A program made the translations under genes and the position numbers. From Actinomycetes bacterium (GTDB lineage: Bacteria; Actinomycetota; Actinomycetes; S36-B12; GCA-2699445): a stretch of 9,576 nucleotides of DNA. The notes under the pieces were generated by a model. It made no database searches. It worked only from the letters and a program-made list of their open reading frames with translations, and was not told the DNA's origin. Of the stretch, positions 1 to 5,735 are shown piece after piece; positions within the stretch are counted from its first letter, which is position 1; each line of letters starts with the position of its first letter. The stretch is taken from positions 1 through 9,576 of the forward strand of contig JAHZKU010000044.1 of NCBI GenBank assembly GCA_022600255.1, in the 5' to 3' direction.

Positions 1-95
1 CCGTCGACTCAGTGTTCCCGCTGGCTCAAGCCGCGACCGCCATGCATTTGTTGGCCGACGGAAAGGTGAAGGGCAAGCTCTGCTTGTCCGTTTAG
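1..95 (+). CDS. C-terminal end of MDR-family zinc-binding dehydrogenase / quinone oxidoreductase (partial)
   Basis: Only the last 30 codons are present. The frame starts at base 3 and ends in TAG at 93-95. The peptide has the closing pattern of medium-chain dehydrogenase/reductase proteins: a V-F-P-L stretch, an alanine-rich helix with A-x-A-M-H-L-L, then G-K-V-K-G-K-L-C-L-S-V. This matches the family ending in which 'the fall-back helix plus GK-hydrophobic strand' closes the catalytic domain. Members are usually NAD(P)H-dependent oxidoreductases acting on quinones, alcohols or enones. The substrate and zinc dependence cannot be judged from this piece. The gene runs convergently toward the opine-dehydrogenase-like gene, and the 113-base gap between their stops has only a weak bulged hairpin (around 145-170) with no T-run. 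Confidence 0.72.
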   Translation, partial: VDSVFPLAQAATAMHLLADGKVKGKLCLSV

Positions 96-208
96 CGCGG
101 CGGCCTTCGGTTTGGGATGCTACATGCTTCCCGCGTCGGCGGTGCGGTCGGGCCGGCCGATCACCGTCGCGCCGTTCTGGCAACGGGGCTGGGGGATGAG
201 CGGACGTC

Positions 209-1306
209 CTACACCGGCCGAGTGCCGGAGTGGACGTACTCCAGCAGGGTGTCCTTGGATAGGCCTGCGATCCCACATCGTTCAAGGGTGCGACCGTTGG
301 CGACGAAGTCCTGCTCCAGTAAAGCACCAGCCAAGGTGATGACCGACCGCATGATTGAGGTGTCAACGCCGAGGGCCGAGCCGAGCTGAGAGTAGATGGT
401 CAAACCGATCGGTACGTCTTCAGTGAGGTAGCGGCTGTCAATCTGCTCGGGGCCCTTGATGACCTGCAGCGTGGCGACGCCACGGATGACCGACCAGAAT
501 GTGTCTCCCTTGGGGCCGTAACCCATCTTGTAGTAGGTGTCCCGCAGGCTAAGTACCTCCACGCCGAGGGCCTGGCCGATGTTGCTGCGCTCCTGGTCAA
601 TAGCTTCCACCGCTTTGCAGACTTGTGGGGTGAGGCCTTCCTCGTAGTAGTAGAAGTCCCCGCGGCTGTATTCGATTCGGCTTGCAGACAGCAGCACGCC
701 CAAGCAGTGCAGGGTTGGGTTGGGGTTGTTGAGGCCAGCCGCTAGCACTGAATCCAGGATTTCGATCCCCGGGTAGAGGTCGTTGGCGATGGGTGACACG
801 ACGTCCGTCCGCTGGGCGGGAAATACGCCCAGGGACACGTATCTGCGGCGCCCGAATACCCGCACCAACCCTGGGGCTACGATGCGGCAGGCGTAGGGCA
901 GGGCCGCGAATTCAGAGACGGTGATGTCGGCGGTGCAGCCGTGGGAGCGCAGGTACTCACTGAACTCCAACGACCCTAACGAGCCGGGCATCAGGGCAAT
1001 GTTCATGCCATCACGCAGGTGGGGAAGCAAGAGTTCGGCGTAGTTGATCTGGAAGTTCGTGGGAACCACAATGATGATGAGTTCGGCGTGGGCCACAGCT
1101 TCGGAAGCGTCGTGGGTCACGGTGAGGGGGCCCGTGCCTTCGATTACGCCCGTTGCGCTGATCTGACCCGATTCCCGCAACTGGCGCACGGATTCGGCAA
1201 ACGCTGGCATCTCAAACAGCGTCACGTCGTGGCCGGTGATGCTCAGTTCCGCTGCGGCCGTGAGCGCACCGTTACCACCACCCATGATCGTCACGCGTCT
1301 TCGCAT
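209..1306 (-). CDS. NAD/NADP octopine/opine dehydrogenase-family protein
   Basis: This 365-residue protein belongs to the octopine/nopaline dehydrogenase superfamily, cytosolic enzymes that reductively condense an amino group with a 2-oxo acid or run the reverse reaction. The N-terminus has a Rossmann dinucleotide-binding strand with G-G-G-N-G-A at residues 9-14, followed by an acidic residue after the second strand (F-E-M, about 31-33), which favours NAD(H). The C-terminal helical domain has the family signature N-N-P-N-P-T-L-H at 193-200 and then L-L-S-A-S-R-I-E. His200 aligns with the catalytic histidine. The ATG at 1306 is chosen because AGGGAG lies six bases upstream and the glycine motif follows at the usual distance. 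The open frame continues upstream to 1450 but would overlap ssb. The gene is divergent from ssb. No opine-metallophore partner (CntL-like synthase, exporter) is in the window, so the substrate is unknown. The family call is firm and the reaction is not. Confidence 0.9.
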   Translation of the reverse strand: MRRRVTIMGGGNGALTAAAELSITGHDVTLFEMPAFAESVRQLRESGQISATGVIEGTGPLTVTHDASEAVAHAELIIIVVPTNFQINYAELLLPHLRDGMNIALMPGSLGSLEFSEYLRSHGCTADITVSEFAALPYACRIVAPGLVRVFGRRRYVSLGVFPAQRTDVVSPIANDLYPGIEILDSVLAAGLNNPNPTLHCLGVLLSASRIEYSRGDFYYYEEGLTPQVCKAVEAIDQERSNIGQALGVEVLSLRDTYYKMGYGPKGDTFWSVIRGVATLQVIKGPEQIDSRYLTEDVPIGLTIYSQLGSALGVDTSIMRSVITLAGALLEQDFVANGRTLERCGIAGLSKDTLLEYVHSGTRPV

Positions 1307-1352
1307 CTGTCGCTCCCTATGTTGCGATCCTGGAGTGTTGCTCACCTCAAGG

Positions 1353-1361
1353 TTATCCACA
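1353..1361 (+). promoter_or_regulatory. DnaA-box-like nonamer between opine dehydrogenase and ssb
   Basis: TTATCCACA is identical to the strongest E. coli DnaA box (R1 type) and fits TTATNCACA. It lies 47 bases upstream of the opine-dehydrogenase start and 77 bases upstream of the ssb start. A single 9-mer is expected by chance roughly once in 14 such windows, so it is only suggestive. Its position in the control region of a DNA-replication gene is what makes it worth marking. No cluster of boxes and no AT-rich unwinding element is seen, so it is not an origin. Confidence 0.35.
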
Positions 1362-1437
1362 CGGCCTGGATTGTCGGTTCGGATTGCAGGAATCGCGACC
1401 AAGGTGGAACCACGACCCAAACACCGTTGGAGCAACC

Positions 1438-1911
1438 ATGAACGACACACAGATCACCGTGCAGGGCAACATCATCACCGACATCACACTGCGCACCACC
1501 AAGGCTGGCCATGAGGTTGCGTCTTTCCGGCTAGCGTCCACGCCGCGCCGCTTCGACCGCGCGTCGGGCCAATGGCTCGATGGTGAGGCCACGTTCTTCT
1601 CCGTATCGTGTTGGCGCGTGCTGGCGCGCAACGTCGCCGAGAGCCTAGCTAAGGGCATGCCCGTGGTGGTTTCCGGTCGCATGACCCAGCGCGGCTATGA
1701 TCGCGAGGTCGGCGGGGAACTGGTCCGCTCATTCTCGTTAGACCTAGACGCAAAACTGATCGGCCCTGATCTAAACCGCGGCATTGCCAGTTTCCAGCGG
1801 GCACCGGCCAACTCGGTGGGTATTGCTGAGGCCCGGTCACGCAGAGAGGCCCAGAGTGTGATGGGGTCGGCGAATGCCACCACCGATCCAGTGGGGGTCA
1901 GTGTGGCTTAG
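1438..1911 (+). CDS. ssb: Single-stranded DNA-binding protein, tail-less actinobacterial paralogue (SsbB-like)
   Basis: The protein has 157 residues. Residues about 4-108 form the SSB OB-fold: V-x-G-N-I at the first strand, the A-S-F-R-L-A strand (28-33), W46 in the L12 region, F-F-S-V-S-C-W-R (53-60) and the basic G-R-M-T-Q-R-G segment (80-86). It binds ssDNA as an oligomer during replication, repair or recombination. The C-terminus (about 110-157) lacks the acidic D-D-D-I-P-F-type tip by which canonical SSB recruits partners. This resembles the second SSB of Streptomyces and Mycobacterium rather than the rpsF-ssb-rpsR copy. The start is ATG 1438 with TTGGAG five bases upstream; an in-frame TTG at 1384 adds 18 unrelated residues and is rejected. 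The gene is convergent with the S component, and their 3' ends overlap by 14 bases. Confidence 0.92.
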   Translation: MNDTQITVQGNIITDITLRTTKAGHEVASFRLASTPRRFDRASGQWLDGEATFFSVSCWRVLARNVAESLAKGMPVVVSGRMTQRGYDREVGGELVRSFSLDLDAKLIGPDLNRGIASFQRAPANSVGIAEARSRREAQSVMGSANATTDPVGVSVA

Positions 1912-2764
1912 CGGCCTGGTCATGGCTGGTTGGGGAGACGCGGGCCGTGCTGGCTGCGCGCCCAGGCTCGAAGTGGACAGCGGCGGCAAAGTTGGCCTTG
2001 CGGGTGGTGCGGCGCAGCGTTCGGAGTAGGGGACCACCGGCCAACGCGATGATTACCACCAGCCCGATTGCTCTGGGAATGTCGAAGCCCAACGATGTGA
2101 TCAGGCAGTAGACGAAGAACCGGCCCAGGTTCTCCAGCACTGGATCGCCAGGCACAAAGCTGATGGCGGTATCGGTGGAGGTGACGAAGGGCCAAAACCA
2201 CAGGTTCAGCAAGAAGCCATACAGGATTCCCGAGACCGCCGCGTAGGCGGCGAGCAGGGTGACCTCGGCTTTGCCGCGGTACGACGGTAGGAGTCCGGCT
2301 CCCATCCCGAGCCAAGCCGCTCCCAGCATCTGGAAGGGCAACCAGGGCCCGACGCCTCCTGTGAGCAGGGCTGAACCGAGCATGGAGACCAAACCGAGCG
2401 CAAAGCCGAAGCCAGGGCCCAGGACTCGACCACCAATGATCAGGACCACGAACATGGGCTGGAACCCCGACATCCCCGCGCCGAACGGTCGCAAAACGGC
2501 GGCCAGTGCGCTGAGCACACCCAGTACGGCCAGCGCCTTAGCATCTAGTCCACCGGAGGCTACCTCGGCCAAGACGACGAAGATAAGCATCCCCAAGATG
2601 ACCGCAAAGATGATCGGCGCATCAGCGGAGTGGGCAACCTCGGACTCCGCGCTAGCAAGCAAGGGCCAGCCATACATCGCCAAGCCGATCAAAGACACCA
2701 GCGCCAAAACCAGCAGGGCGCGCGGGGAGTAGGTAACAACCGACGCCGGAGTGCGCTTACTCAT
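1898..2764 (-). CDS. ECF transporter S component, probable cobalamin-binding subunit (CbrT-like)
   Basis: This 288-residue integral membrane protein has about six hydrophobic segments (roughly 14-36, 50-70, 76-95, 102-132, 141-160, 168-193, with another at 212-248). A conserved glycine-rich stretch follows T-G-G-V-G-P-W-L-P-F-Q (135-145), as seen in actinobacterial ECF S components. S components bind the vitamin on the outer face and dock on the EcfT/EcfA module. The gene is last in the operon and starts inside the 3' end of the ATPase gene (8-base overlap), so the three parts form one transporter. Substrate assignment rests on the cobalamin riboswitch upstream of the operon, not on residues I can read here. 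CbrT is the family shown to import cobalamin in Lactobacillus (known from the literature), and membership is inferred. The last 40 residues form a hydrophilic, presumably cytoplasmic tail. Confidence 0.85.
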   Translation of the reverse strand: MSKRTPASVVTYSPRALLVLALVSLIGLAMYGWPLLASAESEVAHSADAPIIFAVILGMLIFVVLAEVASGGLDAKALAVLGVLSALAAVLRPFGAGMSGFQPMFVVLIIGGRVLGPGFGFALGLVSMLGSALLTGGVGPWLPFQMLGAAWLGMGAGLLPSYRGKAEVTLLAAYAAVSGILYGFLLNLWFWPFVTSTDTAISFVPGDPVLENLGRFFVYCLITSLGFDIPRAIGLVVIIALAGGPLLRTLRRTTRKANFAAAVHFEPGRAASTARVSPTSHDQAAKPH

Positions 2765-4454
2765 CTAACCCACCCGACCTGTTGGTTTCAGCGGGAAGGA
2801 AATCTGCCGGGTTGAGATTCGCGGCCGACTCCGTTTCGGCCAGGGGTGGGAACTGCAACGGTAAGTCGGTCACCGTCAGATAGGGCAACGGCGCCATCAC
2901 CTTGGCCACCTGCGGGGCAAACATGGCTGAATCCAGTAAGGCGGACTGCGCGGAATCGTCGGTGACCAAATCACCGTCCGCCAGAATCATCAGTCGATCA
3001 CATAAACCCGCCACAAACTCGACGTCATGTGTGGCCACCACAACTGCCGCCCCTTGGGCGGCGTGGCTACGGATTACCGCACTCAGCCGGTCCTTGGCCG
3101 CGTAATCCAGACCGCGGGTGGGCTCATCGAGCAGAAGTAGTTCGGCGTCTCCAGCCAGCATGATGGCCAGCACGAGCATGAGCCGACTCCCGATCGATAG
3201 GTCTCGAGGATGAGTTGTTGGGTCCAAACCGGGTAGGAGCTGGGACAACAATTGCTGGGTCGTGCCGACGGCTTTGTTGGCGTCGGCATCTGCGGCCAGG
3301 CACTCTTGTTCAATCGTCTCAGCCCACAGCAGGTCGTCAGGCTCCTGCGGCACATAGGCCACTTTGGCCAAGAGGCTAGCGCCGCGCAGCGACTTGGGGT
3401 CAACCCCACCCACCTGAACGCGCCCGCTGGTAGCGGACTCCGCACCCACGAGGAGTCGCAGCAGGCTGGACTTGCCCGCGCCATTGCGGCCCATCAGGCC
3501 CGTGATGGTGCCCGCCTGAATGCTGGTGGACAGTTGCCGCAGCACGATCTGGTTGCCGTAACGCAGGTGTCCCTTGTCAATCTGTGCGATCGGGGTCGTA
3601 CCTCTGCGGGCGGCCGGCGGCTCGGCCTGGCCATTCTGCTCGGCGAGCAAGAGTTCTCGTTGGGGCCGAGCGGCGCGGCGGGCGTCGCGCACCGACAAGG
3701 GCAGTGGATTGAGCCGCAGTCGGGCGCCCAAATCCACAACCGGTGGAGTCACCGGCGATTCCAGCATCGCTGCGGCTGGGTCCAAAAACTGAGTAACCCG
3801 ATGGTCCTGCACGATCAGAATCTGATCGGCGTATTGCACCACACGCTCAAGGCGGTGCTCGCTCAGCAGCACGGTCAAGCCGAGGTCATGCACTAGCCGC
3901 TGAATCGCGGCCAGCACGTCCTCGGCTGCCTGTGGGTCCAGGGCGGAAGTCGGCTCGTCTAGGACTAGGACCTTGGGCTGTGCGGTCAGCACGGAACCGA
4001 TCGCCACGCGTTGCCTTTCGCCCCCCGACAACGTCCGCAAGGTTCGGGTGCGCAACGGTGCTAGGCCGAGCAGGTCGAGGGTCTCTTCCACGCGCCGCCG
4101 CATCACGGCCGGCGCAATCCCCAGCGATTCCATCGTGTAGGCCAGTTCGTCCTCCACGACATCGGTGACAAATCCAGCCAGGGGGTCCTGTCGCACCATG
4201 CCCACGACATCAGCCAGTGCTCGCGGTGGATGATCTGCGGTATCACGCCCGGCAACTATCACCTGGCCGGCTAAGGTGCCTCCGGTGAAATGGGGCACCA
4301 AGCCATTGATACACGACAACAAGGTGGACTTCCCCGATCCGGTACTCCCCACAACCAGCGCGAGTTCCCCTTCGGGGATCACAAACTGGGCTGACTGAAT
4401 CGACCAGTCGGGCGCACCGTCATACTTCACACTGACGTCGGAGAACTCGATCAT
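2757..4454 (-). CDS. ecfA: ECF transporter energy-coupling ATPase, two fused ABC domains (EcfA1-EcfA2)
   Basis: The 565-residue protein has two nucleotide-binding domains in tandem. Domain 1 shows Walker A G-S-T-G-S-G-K-S-T (36-44), Q-loop Q89, signature L-S-G-G-E (142-146), Walker B V-L-V-L-D-E-P-T (162-169) and switch His200. A proline/arginine-rich linker spans about 245-290. Domain 2 shows G-R-N-G-A-G-K-S-S (322-330), Q-loop Q370, a weakened signature L-S-I-G-S (419-423), Walker B L-L-L-L-D-E-P-T (439-446) and His476. It powers vitamin uptake by driving movements of EcfT through its coupling helices. The start is ATG 4454, which overlaps the EcfT stop as ATGA, a classic coupling arrangement with no strong ribosome site of its own. 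The same frame is open as far as 5084 but that part lies over EcfT and is not coding. About 50 residues after domain 2 form an extra tail of unknown role. Confidence 0.95.
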   Translation of the reverse strand: MIEFSDVSVKYDGAPDWSIQSAQFVIPEGELALVVGSTGSGKSTLLSCINGLVPHFTGGTLAGQVIVAGRDTADHPPRALADVVGMVRQDPLAGFVTDVVEDELAYTMESLGIAPAVMRRRVEETLDLLGLAPLRTRTLRTLSGGERQRVAIGSVLTAQPKVLVLDEPTSALDPQAAEDVLAAIQRLVHDLGLTVLLSEHRLERVVQYADQILIVQDHRVTQFLDPAAAMLESPVTPPVVDLGARLRLNPLPLSVRDARRAARPQRELLLAEQNGQAEPPAARRGTTPIAQIDKGHLRYGNQIVLRQLSTSIQAGTITGLMGRNGAGKSSLLRLLVGAESATSGRVQVGGVDPKSLRGASLLAKVAYVPQEPDDLLWAETIEQECLAADADANKAVGTTQQLLSQLLPGLDPTTHPRDLSIGSRLMLVLAIMLAGDAELLLLDEPTRGLDYAAKDRLSAVIRSHAAQGAAVVVATHDVEFVAGLCDRLMILADGDLVTDDSAQSALLDSAMFAPQVAKVMAPLPYLTVTDLPLQFPPLAETESAANLNPADFLPAETNRSGGLDE

Positions 4455-5566
4455 GCCGGCACCGACTCTCGTTTCGACGCTGCGGTGGTCACGGGTGGGC
4501 TGATGAACGAAGGTGCGGCCGCCACGGCAATCGCCAGTAGTGGCCAGAGCGGCACGGTGGGCCAACCCAACGGGGAAGCCCCGCCAGTTAGGACCGCGGC
4601 GTCGCCCAATGCGATGAAGACAACGGCCGGGAGGGCTCCAGCCAGCACCACTAAGGTTTCGGGCAATCGCCACGGGTCGGGGCGATACCGGGTGCGCGTC
4701 ACCCGACGTCCGGAAAGCCCCCCACCCAACATTGCCAAGACCAAGCCCACGAACAACATGGCCCAGCCGAGGTTCGCGGCCCCGGATCCGACAGATGCCC
4801 CGCCCTGCAACAGGCCATACAGGCCGATGGCGACGCCCAGCAAACCCACGAGCAGCATCACTGCATTCAGCGCGCGCGCCCGTTTCGTCAATCCGGTGTT
4901 GCGACCGTAACCGCGCGAATCCATGGACGCTGCCAACGCTACGGATGAATCCAGCGCCCCGGCGAAGAGGGGGATTACCATTTGTCCCCACGCCTTCGGC
5001 CCCCGATTGGTGCGGCCACGCAGCCTTCGGGCGACCCGAATTCGCTGCGTGTCGGCCACCAGGAGCGGTACAAAAGTCAGGCAAATCACCACCGCCACTC
5101 CGACCTCATAGAGGGCCGCAGGGACAATTCGGAGCAGGCGACTGGGATTCACTAGCGAGTTGGCAGCACCAACACACAACAACATCACGGCCAGCCTCAG
5201 GCCTTCGTAGGCTGCCAGCAGGAGCGCGTCGGCAGTGACCGCCCCACCCAACGTCACGCCAGCCATCCACTCCGGAAGTGGCAACTCCGGGAGAGTAAAG
5301 AGGACCGTGCCAAAGGCGGACGTTCCCAGCAAGATTTCCACGACCATCCGAATGGCGATGATGAGCACACCAAGCTTGACGAACAGGCTAAAACTACGAC
5401 CCCACGGACCGGCGACCCGTCGCTCGGCGACCACAATTCCGGCCGCGACGGCGATGGCGATGAGGAGGATCGGGTTGGTGGTGCGGGACGCCGCGACGGC
5501 GAGGCCTAAGGCCCACAGCCACCAAGCTCCAGGATGCAGGAGGCGCGGGGCGAATGTTGCAGCCAC
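4451..5566 (-). CDS. ecfT: ECF transporter transmembrane scaffold protein EcfT (CbiQ family)
   Basis: With the GTG at 5566 as start the protein has 371 residues and several transmembrane segments. It carries the two cytoplasmic coupling motifs of EcfT: R-V-A-R-R-L-R-G-R (about 177-185) and A-A-S-M-D-S-R-G-Y-G-R (212-222), whose R-G pairs sit on the coupling helices contacting the ATPases. The N-terminal L-H-P-G-A-W-W-L-W-A-L pattern begins ten residues after this start, as expected for the family. Two further hydrophobic segments after residue 300 lengthen the C-terminus. The GTG has GGAGGG three bases upstream. The frame can be opened to a TTG at 5650, but that codon lies at the edge of the riboswitch aptamer, has no ribosome site and would add 28 unrelated residues. 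The gene is first in the B12-controlled operon and overlaps ecfA by four bases. Confidence 0.9.
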   Translation of the reverse strand: MAATFAPRLLHPGAWWLWALGLAVAASRTTNPILLIAIAVAAGIVVAERRVAGPWGRSFSLFVKLGVLIIAIRMVVEILLGTSAFGTVLFTLPELPLPEWMAGVTLGGAVTADALLLAAYEGLRLAVMLLCVGAANSLVNPSRLLRIVPAALYEVGVAVVICLTFVPLLVADTQRIRVARRLRGRTNRGPKAWGQMVIPLFAGALDSSVALAASMDSRGYGRNTGLTKRARALNAVMLLVGLLGVAIGLYGLLQGGASVGSGAANLGWAMLFVGLVLAMLGGGLSGRRVTRTRYRPDPWRLPETLVVLAGALPAVVFIALGDAAVLTGGASPLGWPTVPLWPLLAIAVAAAPSFISPPVTTAASKRESVPA

Positions 5567-5569
5567 GGG

Positions 5570-5575
5570 CCCTCC
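5570..5575 (-). promoter_or_regulatory. Ribosome binding site of ecfT deciding the GTG start
   Basis: GGAGGG on the minus strand ends three bases before GTG 5566-5564. Its first two G residues are also part of the segment that can pair with the riboswitch B12-box, so accessibility of this site is the likely point of control. Spacing is slightly short but the match to the anti-Shine-Dalgarno is the best in the leader. Confidence 0.65.
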
Positions 5576-5640
5576 GAAATGCCAGGTGGTTGCGGCAGCT
5601 GGCGACCCAGCGGCGTTTCCGCAGACCACGACGGAATTAG
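5570..5640 (-). promoter_or_regulatory. Riboswitch expression platform: large hairpin next to the ecfT ribosome site
   Basis: Downstream of the aptamer, GTGGT-C-TGCGG (5629-5619) pairs with CCGCA-ACCAC (5595-5586) in a ten-base-pair stem with one bulged C. Inside it a second stem, GCTGG (5611-5607) with CCAGC (5602-5598), closes a GTCG loop. Immediately outside, TTCCG (5636-5632) can pair with CGGAG (5576-5572), taking in the Shine-Dalgarno core. There is no U-run after the hairpin, so control of translation start is more likely than transcription termination. The pairings are read directly; the regulatory role is inferred. Confidence 0.6.
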
Positions 5641-5648
5641 CTTTCACC

Positions 5649-5720
5649 AAACAGGGGGCATTCCGGCTATACGGCTGCGGGTCAGCGCCGGACTCTCACC
5701 GGCTTCCCCCACCTATTCGA
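5649..5720 (-). promoter_or_regulatory. Cobalamin riboswitch aptamer (compact type) upstream of the ECF operon
   Basis: Read on the minus strand, the leader shows the conserved cobalamin-riboswitch core. GGGAAG leads into stem GCCGG (5703-5699) / CCGGC (5691-5687) with loop TGAGAGT, then GCTGACCCGCAGCCGT (5686-5671), then a B12-box-like AGCCGGAATGCCCCCTG (5667-5652). A closing helix pairs AATAGG (5717-5712) with CCTGTT (5655-5650). Only three bases (ATA) separate the CCGCAGCCGT segment from the B12-box, so the large peripheral domains of classical AdoCbl elements are absent, as in the compact Cbl-II class. The RNA would sense a cobalamin and repress uptake when the vitamin is plentiful (family knowledge). 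It sits in the 169 bases between the subtilase stop and the proposed ecfT start and governs the whole EcfT-EcfA-S operon. No terminator separates it from the subtilase gene. Confidence 0.88.
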
Positions 5721-5726
5721 TATTTC

Positions 5727-5732
5727 AGTGTA
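5727..5732 (-). promoter_or_regulatory. Possible -10 element for the riboswitch/ECF transcript
   Basis: TACACT on the minus strand fits the actinobacterial TANNNT -10 pattern. It would place transcription start around 5720, just before the aptamer closing helix. No good -35 is visible. Read-through from the subtilase gene is the alternative source of the transcript. Confidence 0.25.
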
Positions 5733-5735
5733 GGC

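Noticed and set aside
145..170. Possible terminator hairpin between the convergent first two genes
   Set aside because: The stem around GGCCGGCC is bulged and short and no T-run follows on either strand.
3252..3896. 214-codon plus-strand open frame
   Set aside because: Antisense to the ATPase gene; its residues mirror conserved ABC motifs and form no known fold.
4455..5084. Upstream extension of the EcfA frame by about 210 codons
   Set aside because: It lies entirely over ecfT in another frame, reads as low-complexity arginine/glycine-rich sequence with no domain, and the ABC domain starts cleanly at ATG 4454.
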